From Gemmatimonadota bacterium (GTDB lineage: Bacteria > Gemmatimonadota > Gemmatimonadetes > Longimicrobiales > Gaopeijiaceae): DNA of 64,000 bases. The notes beneath the pieces are model-generated. The model was not told the origin of the DNA. It saw only the letters and a list, made by a program, of their open reading frames with translations, and ran no database searches. The DNA is taken from assembly GCA_012960225.1 (NCBI GenBank), contig DUBS01000035.1, positions 1 to 64,000 on the forward strand, in the 5' to 3' direction. Position 1 is the first letter of the stretch. Each line of letters begins with the position of its first letter. A program made the position numbers and the translations under genes. Shown here in pieces: positions 51,610 through 60,683 of this stretch.

Positions 51610-52578
51610 ATGACCCGCATCTTGATTGTTGCCGCAACTTCATTTCTGCTCTTTGCATGCCAGGAACCGTCACAGTCAAATGAACAAACCGGAACACCTC
51701 CCTGGGACTGGGCTGAATTCGAAGTTCGTGACGCAATCAATCAAGTCAGGGCCGGTCGTGACCTCACCCCTGAGAGTTGGCCGGGTGAAGCCCGAGTAGC
51801 CGTCCTCTTCTCTTTCGACGTAGACAACGAGACGGTTCAAGGCCTCCGGGATGGCAGCGTTAGCGTCGGCCCACTTTCTCAGGGAGAGTACGGATCGCGG
51901 GTCGCTCTTCCCCGTGTCGTTGAACTCATGAACCAGGAGGATATTCCTTCCACTTTTTTCTTTCCTGCATGGAGCCTGAAGCTTGCACCCTCACAGGCTG
52001 CCCTGATCCAAGCTTCAGGAATTCACGAGATCGCGGTTCATGGTTGGATACACGAACGAAACTCTGAACTCGACGCTGCGACCGAGGAACGACTGCTAGT
52101 CGCAGCAGTAGACGCAATGACAGAGCTGACTGGAGAGCGACCCGTAGGATATCGAGCACCTTCCTGGAATTTCAGCCCTAACACACTCGACATAGTCCGA
52201 AGACTAGGCTTTGTGTACGAGAGCTCTCTTATGGCGGATGACCGTCCGTACGAACTCCTACATAACGGTGAGCCGACGAACCTTGTGGAGTTGCCTGTTG
52301 AATGGATCCTAGACGACGCACCGCTCTTCAACCCCCGAGGAGACTCCTACAGCCCCCCGAGGGAAGTAATGCAAGTCTGGATCGATGAATTTGATAAGGC
52401 GTGGGAAGAGGGAACTATGTTCTTGCTCACAATGCATCCACATATAACTGGGCATCGCTCTCGGATTGTAGCCCTAGAGGGCCTAATCAAGCATATCAAA
52501 GCACGGGGTGATGTCTGGTTTGCCACACATGAGGAGACAGCACGCTACGTACGAACCCAAGCGGGGATGAATGAATAA
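51610..52578 (+). CDS. Polysaccharide deacetylase-family lipoprotein
   Basis: The ATG at 51610 has GGAG six bases upstream and a lipoprotein signal (SFLLFAC). The 322-residue product has the NodB fold: SFDVDNET with a metal-type aspartate, FFFPAWSL, the HGWIHERN motif with metal histidines, GYRAPSWN and HPHITGHRSR near the end. The larger set of residues fits the PuuE/allantoinase-like and chitooligosaccharide deacetylase groups. Substrate may be an N-acetylated glycan or an allantoin-like amide. It does not sit in a sugar gene cluster. Confidence 0.88.
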   Translation: MTRILIVAATSFLLFACQEPSQSNEQTGTPPWDWAEFEVRDAINQVRAGRDLTPESWPGEARVAVLFSFDVDNETVQGLRDGSVSVGPLSQGEYGSRVALPRVVELMNQEDIPSTFFFPAWSLKLAPSQAALIQASGIHEIAVHGWIHERNSELDAATEERLLVAAVDAMTELTGERPVGYRAPSWNFSPNTLDIVRRLGFVYESSLMADDRPYELLHNGEPTNLVELPVEWILDDAPLFNPRGDSYSPPREVMQVWIDEFDKAWEEGTMFLLTMHPHITGHRSRIVALEGLIKHIKARGDVWFATHEETARYVRTQAGMNE

Positions 52579-52724
52579 GGGAGGAGCTATCCCATATGAA
52601 TCAAAAGCCTATAGGCTCGCATAATCCGATAGCACTTAGGTAGCGCGCATTATCTTCAGGAATCTTCACGTTGGAATGAAGTTGCCCACAAGATGCTGAC
52701 ACTTACAAACATTTGAGTTGATTC

Positions 52725-52973
52725 ATGCCGATTTACGACTATCTCTGCCGCGAGTGTGGACACGAATTCGAAGGTTTGGTTCGAAAAGAGCTAGAGATAC
52801 CCGACTGCCCATCATGTAATGGACACGATCTGAAACAGCTGCTTTCTATGCCGAGTGTCCATTCTGGAGCTAGGAAAGAACGCAGTATGAGAGCTGCCCG
52901 AAAACGTGACAAAGTCCAGGCCAAAGAGAGAGAATACACCCAACGGCAGTACGAATTAAACCACGATGACTGA
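52725..52973 (+). CDS. FmdB-family zinc ribbon protein
   Basis: An 82-residue protein. Residues 1-41 are the FmdB zinc ribbon: MPIYDYLCRECGHEFE, with CxxC, and PDCPSCNGHDLKQL, with a second CxxC. The C-terminal half is a highly charged helix (RKERSMRAARKRDKVQAKERE). FmdB proteins are small putative regulators of unknown target. No strong ribosome binding site is present. Confidence 0.9.
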   Translation: MPIYDYLCRECGHEFEGLVRKELEIPDCPSCNGHDLKQLLSMPSVHSGARKERSMRAARKRDKVQAKEREYTQRQYELNHDD

Positions 52974-53054
52974 GCTGAACGTCAGAATGGACAAAACCGA
53001 ATGTCTGACGACAAAACTTAATCTTGGGGCGGAAGAGTTTGAGGCCATAATTCC

Positions 53055-53510
53055 ATGACATGTAATAAGGCGATGTCCGAAAAACTACGAGAGACCGCGG
53101 AAGACGGTGGTGGAATTCTCTGCGTCCGAAGCCCAGAAACTGATCGTGGCTGGAATGGCATCCGCTACAAGACCGGGATTTCAGCAAAAAATGTTGGGTC
53201 CAGGCGGTTATCCATGAACGTGGCGATAGTACCTCCGGGCGCGGTCGCATACGCACATAGCCACATCGATTTCGAAGTTATGCTGTACATCCTTGAGGGT
53301 CAGGTGCGCCACGAATACGGGATAGGCTTAGAGAAGGTGATAGACAATAAAGCCGGAGACTTTATTTTCATCAAACCAGGTGTGCCGCACGAAGTGATCA
53401 ACCTAAGTGACACCGATCCAGTGGTCGCAGTGGTCGCACGATCCGACGCATCAGAGTGGGAAAATATTGTGGACTATCCATCCAAACGGAGACCCGCTCA
53501 GCAGGAATGA
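53055..53510 (+). CDS. Small cupin-domain protein
   Basis: A 151-residue cytoplasmic protein with a single cupin barrel. The first motif is SMNVAIVPPGAVAYAHSHIDFEVMLYILEGQVRHEYG, with two metal histidines and a glutamate, and the second is AGDFIFIKPGVPHEVIN with a third histidine. Typical of cupin_2 proteins with many possible functions. Start uncertain between 53055 and 53073. It precedes the MOSC gene by 66 bases. Confidence 0.85.
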   Translation: MTCNKAMSEKLRETAEDGGGILCVRSPETDRGWNGIRYKTGISAKNVGSRRLSMNVAIVPPGAVAYAHSHIDFEVMLYILEGQVRHEYGIGLEKVIDNKAGDFIFIKPGVPHEVINLSDTDPVVAVVARSDASEWENIVDYPSKRRPAQQE

Positions 53511-53576
53511 ACTGCCGAGCGCCTCGGGATCCTATCCAGAATGCCGGGGCAAAACATTCATTCAGCAGGAGGAATA

Positions 53577-54029
53577 ATGAACGGTAGGGTAGAGGCGATC
53601 TGGAAGAAAAGATCCCATGGAGGGGTCATGGATCCAGTTGAGCAGGTTAATGCAGTAGCGGATAGAGGGCTCGAAGGTGACGCTAATTTCGGTGCAACGA
53701 GACAAGTCACAGTGATCGAGAAAGAAATATTTGACAAGATTAAAGAGGCGCTTCCGGAATCCGAACCTGGAATGCGAAGAGCAAATATTATGGTGAGCGG
53801 CATTCGGCTAAAGAATATAAGGAATCATATACTGATAGTCGGTGAAGCCCATATTCTCCTCAGGGGTGAAACCCGTCCGTGTGAGTTAATGGATGAGCAG
53901 TGTCAGGGACTACTTGATGCGCTAGATCCTGACTGGCATGGGGGGGCTCACGGAGGTTTCATCAAAGGAGGTACTATCCGGGTCGGTGACGTGGCGACGA
54001 TCAAACTCCCGTCTCCAGTGCCATCCTAG
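53577..54029 (+). CDS. MOSC-domain protein
   Basis: The ATG at 53577 has AGGAGG just upstream. The 150-residue protein is a lone MOSC domain, with GLEGDANFG, RQVTVIEKEIFDKI, the conserved cysteine of RPCELMDEQ and GTIRVGDVATI. MOSC domains are associated with molybdenum cofactor sulfurases and YiiM-like detoxifying oxidases, bound to the cysteine. It has no partner gene here. Confidence 0.9.
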   Translation: MNGRVEAIWKKRSHGGVMDPVEQVNAVADRGLEGDANFGATRQVTVIEKEIFDKIKEALPESEPGMRRANIMVSGIRLKNIRNHILIVGEAHILLRGETRPCELMDEQCQGLLDALDPDWHGGAHGGFIKGGTIRVGDVATIKLPSPVPS

Positions 54030-54075
54030 GCAATCCTGAGCTTATGTGGTCGTCTGCTCGGTTTGAAAGCGACGG

Positions 54076-54777
54076 ATGAACGCATCCGCATTCAGCAAGC
54101 TTCAGACAAGCGTCACAGCGTGCCGGCGCTGTCCGAGACTCGTTAAGTGGCGGGAGCAGGTAGCCCGTGAGAAACGCGCAGCGTTTCGCGAGCATGACTA
54201 TTGGGGCAAACCTGTTCCATCATTCGGTGACCCAAATGGACGCATCCTAGTTGTAGGACTTGCTCCTGCTGCACATGGGGCAAACCGCACCGGCAGGATG
54301 TTTACAGGAGATCGCTCGGGTAATTGGCTTTACCGTGCACTCCACAAGGCTGGCTTTGCGAACCAGCCACATTCAATCTCAAGGGGTGATGGACTCGAAC
54401 TGAAGGACGTTCTAATTACTGCTGCAGTTCGCTGTGCACCACCCGCCAACAAACCTCATCCCAGCGAGCGAGATGCGTGCCGGCGCTGGATAGAGCGAGA
54501 GTTTGACCTCGTCCATTCTGTGCGTGTGGTCGTCACTCTAGGCAGCTTCGCATACCTACAAACACTCCGGATTCTTGGTGACCGTGGTGATTCAGTGCCC
54601 CGGCCACGTCCCCAGTTTAGCCACGGAGTCGAAGTACCCACCGGCAGCCTGATAGTGCTCGCCTCATATCATCCGAGTCAGCAAAATACGTTTACCGGTA
54701 AGCTTACAGAGGAGATGTTCGACCACATTTGGTCACGCGCGAAGCAACTCGTCGAAGAAGATACTCTACCATTTTGA
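54076..54777 (+). CDS. Family 5 uracil-DNA glycosylase (iron-sulfur)
   Basis: A 233-residue UDGb enzyme. CRRCPRLVKWREQVAREKRAAF places cysteines at C16 and C19, and C120 and C135 (VRCAPP, DACRRW) complete a 4Fe-4S cluster. The active-site segment GLAPAAHGANRTGRMFTGDRSG is the family 5 signature, and SYHPSQQNTFTGKLT is the DNA-clamping motif. It removes uracil and other deaminated bases from DNA. Length and motifs are complete. No other repair genes sit next to it. Confidence 0.95.
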   Translation: MNASAFSKLQTSVTACRRCPRLVKWREQVAREKRAAFREHDYWGKPVPSFGDPNGRILVVGLAPAAHGANRTGRMFTGDRSGNWLYRALHKAGFANQPHSISRGDGLELKDVLITAAVRCAPPANKPHPSERDACRRWIEREFDLVHSVRVVVTLGSFAYLQTLRILGDRGDSVPRPRPQFSHGVEVPTGSLIVLASYHPSQQNTFTGKLTEEMFDHIWSRAKQLVEEDTLPF

Positions 54778-54840
54778 CTCAGTTCGCAGACAACCAATAC
54801 CAGAATAGCGATCAATCACGACTACAAGCTGGAGGATCTC

Positions 54841-56064
54841 ATGCATAGACGAGACTTTGTGAAAACAACGGTACAGGGGATTGCAGTAGCAACGACACCA
54901 ATGGTCGTGAGTGCTCAACCTGCGGCGTTAGAGAACGAAAAACATTCTCCCCCAGCCGTTCACACACGCCGTGCCCGCCCACTTTGCATCGCCGACGTAA
55001 GCAGTATCCGATTCACTAACGGTGGCTCAGAAAGCGCCATAACGCGAGCATTCCGGGGGATTAGTTCCGGAGAAGACGTTCTTGATGCGATCGTTGCAGG
55101 AGTGAATATCCCGGAACTCGATCCTGAAGAGCGTGGGATAGGGTACGGTGGACTTCCTAATGCCGATGGAATAGTCCAGCTAGACTCCTGCCTTATGCAC
55201 GGTCCCAAGAAGTGGGCTGGAGGGGTAGCAGGTATCGAAGGTGTCAAAACACCGTCACTTATCGCGAAAGCAGTAGCTGAACTGACTGATCATCACTTGA
55301 TCGTCGGCCAGGGTGCTCAAGACTTTGCGCGCGCCCTTGGATTCGAGATCCATGGAGATCTCAACACTGAGGAATCCCGGGCACTTTGGCTTGAGTGGCG
55401 ACGTCGAGTTGACCCCAACCATTGGCTTGACCCCGAGGATCGGGTCCGAAGAGATCGATTCCCAGAACAGAATGGAGATAGGGCCAATCCTAATGCTTCT
55501 TATGACACCAGGCTTCAAGATTTCTACAGTGCTTCACTTGATGCAGGCCTATCAATGGTCGACGATAATCTTATCCCAGAGCACTCTTTTTGGGGGACGA
55601 CGAGCCTTGAGGGTCTCTCAGCAGACGGAGACATATGTGGAGTAACAACAACAAGTGGCCTGTCCTGGAAAATTCCTGGGCGTGCGGGAGATTCGCCGAT
55701 CCTCGGAGCAGGTCAGTATGTAGACAATGAGGTAGGAGCTTGCGGCTCGACAGGCCGAGGAGAAGCTAACCTTTACAACTGTGCCTCATTCCTAATCGTG
55801 GAACTCATGCGGCAAGGGATGTCTCCAAAGGATGCTGGGATGGCCGCTCTTGCCCGTGTAAGAGACAACACAATCGAGTCGCGTCTCCTCAATACTCGGG
55901 ATTTGCCGAATTTCGACCTCCGGTTTTTCGTTCTGAATAAGCAAGGCGACTATGCAGGCGTAGCGATGTATGGCAGTTCGGAATCAACATTCGCAGTCTG
56001 TGACGAAAACGGAGCAAGAGAAGAGCCCCTGGAAGGCTTACTGGAAGGACCCCCTAGAGGCTGA
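54841..56064 (+). CDS. Secreted N4-(beta-N-acetylglucosaminyl)-L-asparaginase
   Basis: The ATG at 54841 follows GGAGGATCTC. A 407-residue Ntn hydrolase with a Tat-like N-terminus (HRRDFVKTT) and signal region. Family landmarks are GGLPNADGIVQLDS, AGIEGVKTPSLIA, IPGRAGDSPILGAGQYVDNEVGACGSTGRGE and MRQGMSPKDAGM. The nucleophile is likely T253 in WGTTS, in place of the usual HDT context, as in one clade of this family; self-cleavage before it activates the enzyme. It releases ammonia and aspartate from glycosylated or free asparagine. Located outside the cytoplasm, it fits a role in breaking down glycoprotein fragments. Confidence 0.9.
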   Translation: MHRRDFVKTTVQGIAVATTPMVVSAQPAALENEKHSPPAVHTRRARPLCIADVSSIRFTNGGSESAITRAFRGISSGEDVLDAIVAGVNIPELDPEERGIGYGGLPNADGIVQLDSCLMHGPKKWAGGVAGIEGVKTPSLIAKAVAELTDHHLIVGQGAQDFARALGFEIHGDLNTEESRALWLEWRRRVDPNHWLDPEDRVRRDRFPEQNGDRANPNASYDTRLQDFYSASLDAGLSMVDDNLIPEHSFWGTTSLEGLSADGDICGVTTTSGLSWKIPGRAGDSPILGAGQYVDNEVGACGSTGRGEANLYNCASFLIVELMRQGMSPKDAGMAALARVRDNTIESRLLNTRDLPNFDLRFFVLNKQGDYAGVAMYGSSESTFAVCDENGAREEPLEGLLEGPPRG

Positions 56065-56149
56065 ATATTATCAGTGGTGAACTTGAAAAAGCGGCCCATA
56101 CCCCCAGAGAGGTACAGGCCACCAATCCCTGGGTTCTTGCCCGCTAACC

Positions 56150-56299
56150 TTAGGGCAGAAGCATCATCGCTATAATCCAGACCACAAAGAGCCCGAACCC
56201 CAATGAGAGCACATATCTAAGCAGGGTAAAATCAAGGGCGATTTCATCTTCGAGCATCGGATCCCCGATGTCAGGTACATCCAGATCTATTGTAGACAC
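56150..56299 (-). CDS. Small single-pass membrane protein (49 residues)
   Basis: GTG 56299 lies eight bases after AGGAG. The product has an acidic N-terminal half (STIDLDVPDIGDPMLEDEIAL) and one membrane helix (about residues 26-47, YVLSLGFGLFVVWIIAMMLL). I recognise no family. The good ribosome binding site and the clean division into acidic head and hydrophobic tail support it as a real gene. A longer reading from 56350 lacks a ribosome binding site. It lies in the gap between the asparaginase (plus) and the BNR protein (plus), on the opposite strand. Confidence 0.6.
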   Translation of the reverse strand: MSTIDLDVPDIGDPMLEDEIALDFTLLRYVLSLGFGLFVVWIIAMMLLP

Positions 56300-56472
56300 G
56301 GGCTTATCTCCTATAGTCCAGTGTCGCCTATATTTCTTTCGACAGGCCATAGTAAACCACAGCGAGACGTTCGAGGCAAGCTTTGGGATACACTTGCCGG
56401 GATACGCTCTCCTCTCTACGCTCTGATCTCAAGCCATAAGTCCGTCGTAGGCATAACACTGGAGTCAACCCC

Positions 56473-59226
56473 ATGCAGCCTTATAGAGTCAGGCTTTTCC
56501 TCTCTGTGTTTTTCTTAGTTATCTCTGCGGGACCATGGTCAAGGCAACATCTGACCGCACAGAGGCTAGATGAGGCGCTTCTGAATAACCTTGAGTACCG
56601 GGAGATCGGCCCAACTCGACAAAGTGGACGCTTCGTCGATATCGCAGTGCCGAATCAGCGTCCATACACTTTCTATATAGCTACTGCCTCTGGGGGACTC
56701 TGGAAGACAGAAAATAACGGAATCACGTTTGACGTATTGTTTACGGACCAAGACGTATTCTCAATCGGTGCGATTACCGTGGCGCCATCCGACCCGGACA
56801 TCCTGTATCTCGGTTCTGGAGAACCGAATAACTCGAGAAGCAGCTATTGGGGTGACGGTGTCTATAAGTCAACCGACGCAGGGGAATCTTGGACTCATCT
56901 GGGACTACCCGAATCCCATCACATTGGTCGCATAGTGGTCCACCCATTAAATCCAGACATCGTCTACGTCGCTGCTCTAGGTCATCTTTATTCAGAGAAC
57001 GAGGAGCGCGGTCTCTACAAGACAACTGATGGTGGGGACAGTTGGACCCGGGTTCTTGGGCCAGAAATAGAAGGACGCCGTATCGGCGTTGTGGATGTGG
57101 TCATGGACCCCACCGACACTCAAACCTTGTACGCTGCTAGCTACGACAAGGTGCGTCTTCCATTCACATTTGATCTGGGTGGTCCCGGAAGCCGGCTCTA
57201 TAAGAGCACGAACGGTGGGGACAGTTGGATACAACTGGGAGCTGGCCTTCCCGAAGGTATGCTCGGACGGATCGGAGTCGATGTTTACGAACGAGACCCT
57301 AGTATCGTTTATGTGACAATCGAAAACGCTAACAAGAACGACATGCCCGAAGAGGAGCGTCGACAAGAACTACTCGATCACGAGTCAAGCCGTGGAATGA
57401 TCGGGGGAGAGGTTTATCGATCGGATGACGCTGGAATCACATGGGACAAAGTAAGTCCCGATGGGCAATCAATCGGTGGTGGACCCGCTTATTACTATGG
57501 ACAAATCATCATAGACCCCAATGACGCAGACATTGTCCACGTACTCTCTGCTCGATCCTGGGGCACAAGTAACGGTGGAGAGACATGGGAGAGTGGCCCA
57601 CTTGGCTTTGGCGGTGATGATCATGCTCTTTGGATTGACCCTGATAACTCGAATCACATGATCCTCGGCTATGATCATGGCTTGGGAATCACCTACGACG
57701 GTGCAGAGAACTGGTACCATCCGGACTTTCAGTCGTTAGCTCAGTTCTATGCGGTCGGCATCGACATGTCTCACCCGTACCGAGTAGCTGGTGGCTTACA
57801 GGACAATGGCTCACACATGGCCTATAGCACAAATCCCTCAGGAGGACCGATTTACTTTGAAATGTGGGACCGAGTGGGTGGTGGTGATGGCATGTACAAC
57901 GAGTTCGACACCTGTAATAACCGCTTCCTCTATAATGAATCTCAGTTTGGACCGATTAGCCGACTCGACCTGTGGACCGGGGATCGTAAGGGCATCCGTT
58001 ACGATGATCCCGACATGCGCTACAACTGGAACGCCCCGATCGTCGTCTCTGTCCATGACTGCGACGTTATCTATCACGCTGGAAATAAGGTTATGCGATC
58101 ATCCTTCCGGGGTGAGAATTGGGAGATGATCAGCGAGGACCTCACCAAGGCTGATCCTGCAACACTGACCACAGGAAAGGGGGGTGACGGTAACATCCAA
58201 TACGCAACAATCACGTCACTCGATGAGTCTCCGCTAAAAGCCGGATTGCTTTGGGTTGGTACAGATGATGGCAACGTGCAGGTGACTCAAAATGATGGAC
58301 TATCCTGGGAACTCCTGAACGGCAACATCCCGAATAACCCCGAGTATTGGGTGAGCCGGGTCGAGGCATCCCACCATGATCTTGGTACCGCCTACATATC
58401 TTATACGGGGTACCGCCGAGACGACTTCCGCCCCTTTGTATATAAGACAAGCGACTTCGGCGAGTCTTGGACCGATATCTCGTCGAATCTGCCAGCAGAA
58501 CCAATCAACGTAATCCGCGAACATCATACGAACCCCAACCTCTTATTCGTGGGTACTGAATTTCAGATCTGGGTCTCAATCGATGGTGGGGGGAATTGGA
58601 CAAGTATGAAACTTGATATGCCAGCCTCACCTGTACATGACATGAAGATCCACTCGAGAGAAAATGACTTGGTCGTGGCAACCCATGGGCGCGGAATCTA
58701 CATCACTGATATCAGCTCGCTTGCGGAACTCACCCCGGAGGTACTCGCTAAAGACGTTCACTTTTTTGAACCAGAACCCAAAGTCCGGTGGATTAGTCCT
58801 GATTTGACGAACTACTCATCATCTAATTTCAATGGTGAGAGTGAGCCCGAGGGGGTTGCGATGTATTACTACCTCTCAGGAGAAGCCTCCGACTCCGTAA
58901 TATTTACCGTATACCAGAATGCGCTTCCTGTCGCCGAAATCAAAGGTCCGGCTGACGCCGGCATTCATCGTGTCTTATGGGATATGGAGAAACGAATCGA
59001 ACGGAGTGCAGCCGAGCAGGACCGACTCCGTGATGATGATGATGGTGGTGGTGGTGGACGTGGCGGAGGACGAGGCGGGCGGGGAGGGGCACCACGGGAC
59101 AACATCCGTTACGCATATAGCTCTGCACCCGAAGGCCAATACACGGTCATGATGTCTGTCGATGGCCAGGAACAGGAGCAGAATATTACAATCCTGAAGG
59201 ACGAGTGGTGGATGGACCGGAGGTAG
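56473..59226 (+). CDS. Secreted sortilin/BNR-repeat beta-propeller protein
   Basis: The ATG at 56473 has GGAG eight bases upstream. A signal peptide (LTAQR) precedes a 740-residue double propeller with many BNR/Asp-box motifs: SxDxGxxW forms such as STDAGESWTH, TTDGGDSWTR, STNGGDSWIQ, SNGGETWES and TSDFGESWTD. It resembles the VPS10/sortilin-like proteins common in Gemmatimonadota and Bacteroidota, with unknown function, possibly binding or acting on exopolymers. Residues about 855-880 are a low-complexity DDDDGGGG and GRGG tract, followed by a short closing domain (VMMSVDGQEQEQN). The C-terminus after this tract is short, at about 40 residues. Confidence 0.87.
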   Translation: MQPYRVRLFLSVFFLVISAGPWSRQHLTAQRLDEALLNNLEYREIGPTRQSGRFVDIAVPNQRPYTFYIATASGGLWKTENNGITFDVLFTDQDVFSIGAITVAPSDPDILYLGSGEPNNSRSSYWGDGVYKSTDAGESWTHLGLPESHHIGRIVVHPLNPDIVYVAALGHLYSENEERGLYKTTDGGDSWTRVLGPEIEGRRIGVVDVVMDPTDTQTLYAASYDKVRLPFTFDLGGPGSRLYKSTNGGDSWIQLGAGLPEGMLGRIGVDVYERDPSIVYVTIENANKNDMPEEERRQELLDHESSRGMIGGEVYRSDDAGITWDKVSPDGQSIGGGPAYYYGQIIIDPNDADIVHVLSARSWGTSNGGETWESGPLGFGGDDHALWIDPDNSNHMILGYDHGLGITYDGAENWYHPDFQSLAQFYAVGIDMSHPYRVAGGLQDNGSHMAYSTNPSGGPIYFEMWDRVGGGDGMYNEFDTCNNRFLYNESQFGPISRLDLWTGDRKGIRYDDPDMRYNWNAPIVVSVHDCDVIYHAGNKVMRSSFRGENWEMISEDLTKADPATLTTGKGGDGNIQYATITSLDESPLKAGLLWVGTDDGNVQVTQNDGLSWELLNGNIPNNPEYWVSRVEASHHDLGTAYISYTGYRRDDFRPFVYKTSDFGESWTDISSNLPAEPINVIREHHTNPNLLFVGTEFQIWVSIDGGGNWTSMKLDMPASPVHDMKIHSRENDLVVATHGRGIYITDISSLAELTPEVLAKDVHFFEPEPKVRWISPDLTNYSSSNFNGESEPEGVAMYYYLSGEASDSVIFTVYQNALPVAEIKGPADAGIHRVLWDMEKRIERSAAEQDRLRDDDDGGGGGRGGGRGGRGGAPRDNIRYAYSSAPEGQYTVMMSVDGQEQEQNITILKDEWWMDRR
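59033..59095 (+). repeat. GAT/GGT simple repeat and GR-rich tract inside the BNR gene
   Basis: Tandem GAT then GGT codons, followed by GGA, CGT and GGC codons, encode four aspartates, five glycines and a run of RGG units. It is in frame and lies between the propeller and the closing domain. Confidence 0.8.
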
Positions 59227-59296
59227 GGCCCATCTTGCCCACCGACTCTGACAGCACTCAACTTTAGCTTATAACCAAACAGTTAAGAGGTGTCTT

Positions 59297-60655
59297 ATGC
59301 AGGCCATTCGATCCATCAGTCTAATGCTCACCGCTGTTGTCCTAACCGCAACCCTCGTATCCCCTGGGGCAGCTCAGAAGGTGCCCTGGAATCCGCTGAA
59401 GAGGGGAAGCGACAATATGGAAGTGCTAGGCCACCTTCCACTTGGTCCGCGGCTATCTGTCGCTGATATGGACATAGAGCAGGAAATGCACCGGCCATTT
59501 GCATATGTCGCCCGGATGGTATACGGCTTCGAGGGCCCCAGGGGTACGGACATCATCAGCATTGAGGATCCGGAAAGACCTAAACTTCTTTATGAATGGA
59601 GAATTGAGAATCAGGATCTCCATCAGGGTACCGGCGGTATGGATGTGAAGCATTTTAAGTGGAACGATCGCTATTACTTGGTACAATCCCTTCAGTTCGG
59701 GGAAGGTGGCCCGAACCGTGATCTTGGTGCTGTTATTCTTGATGTGACCGGACTACCTGACCCCTCTACCGTGCGTGAAGCCGCCCGTATTCGGGAACCA
59801 GAGATGCCAGGTGGATTCCACAATATTTTCATCTACAAGCACTCCAATGGCCGAGTCTATTTGTTTACGACTGCAAGCGCCCCAGGTGCACTCATCTACG
59901 ATCTTGGGTTGATCGTTGAGGGAGATCTCGAGAATGCTCGAGTAGGCATGGTACCTGTGCCTGAGAGCGCATTTGGCAGAGGCCGCGGCCGCGGATACCA
60001 CGACTTCTATGTAGGATATCATCCTGATACTGGAGAGGATCGCTTCTACGGTGGGGGTACGGGCGGATATTACATCTACGACGTTTCAAATCTAGAGGAG
60101 CCGCAACTCCGCATTACGCTAACCGGTATAAGCGGAATTCAGAGTGGTCACACCTTCACGCCAAGCGCTGACGGGCGTTACGTGATTGCAGAAAGCGAAT
60201 ACCAGTATGCTCCGCTCAGAATCTTCGATCTGCAGCCAGCGCTGGAAGGGGAAGTCACAAACATCCGATCGCCGATCTCAGCCTTCACAGCTGATTGGAG
60301 CCATCTCGTGCACAACCATGAAGTTCGGTGGCCGTACGTATTCGTTTCGGGATACTTGGATGGCCTTCAGATTTTCAACCTCCAAGATCCTGAGAATCCT
60401 GCTACCGTTGGCTATTATGACACATACATCGGAGCACCAAGCGCTGACCGTCCCGCGATGTTTAACGGAGCATTTGGTGTGGACGTGCGCAATGAAGACG
60501 GGCTGATAGTAATCAGTGACATGTCTACCGGTTTTTGGACGTTCAGCATGGACGGGTTTCAGGGCTGGAATGGGGAGAACTGGGGCTATCCGAATATCTC
60601 CTCAGCTCAAGATTGGGACCGGCCAGTAGTAACACGTCCGATCAGCGACCACTAA
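59297..60655 (+). CDS. Secreted LVIVD-repeat beta-propeller protein
   Basis: The ATG at 59297 has AGAGG seven bases upstream. A signal peptide (cleavage near GAAQK) opens a 452-residue propeller of the LVIVD type: DIISIEDPERPKLLYEW, LGAVILDVTGLPDPSTVREA, GYYIYDVSNLEEPQLRITL and GLQIFNLQDPENPATVGYY. An internal GRGRGRGYHDFYVGYH forms a basic loop near residue 230. No catalytic residues are assigned. The gene starts 70 bases after the BNR gene and precedes an unknown secreted protein and a multicopper oxidase on the same strand. Confidence 0.85.
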   Translation: MQAIRSISLMLTAVVLTATLVSPGAAQKVPWNPLKRGSDNMEVLGHLPLGPRLSVADMDIEQEMHRPFAYVARMVYGFEGPRGTDIISIEDPERPKLLYEWRIENQDLHQGTGGMDVKHFKWNDRYYLVQSLQFGEGGPNRDLGAVILDVTGLPDPSTVREAARIREPEMPGGFHNIFIYKHSNGRVYLFTTASAPGALIYDLGLIVEGDLENARVGMVPVPESAFGRGRGRGYHDFYVGYHPDTGEDRFYGGGTGGYYIYDVSNLEEPQLRITLTGISGIQSGHTFTPSADGRYVIAESEYQYAPLRIFDLQPALEGEVTNIRSPISAFTADWSHLVHNHEVRWPYVFVSGYLDGLQIFNLQDPENPATVGYYDTYIGAPSADRPAMFNGAFGVDVRNEDGLIVISDMSTGFWTFSMDGFQGWNGENWGYPNISSAQDWDRPVVTRPISDH

Positions 60656-60683
60656 CCAACGCTCAGGGGTCGAGCAGATATAC

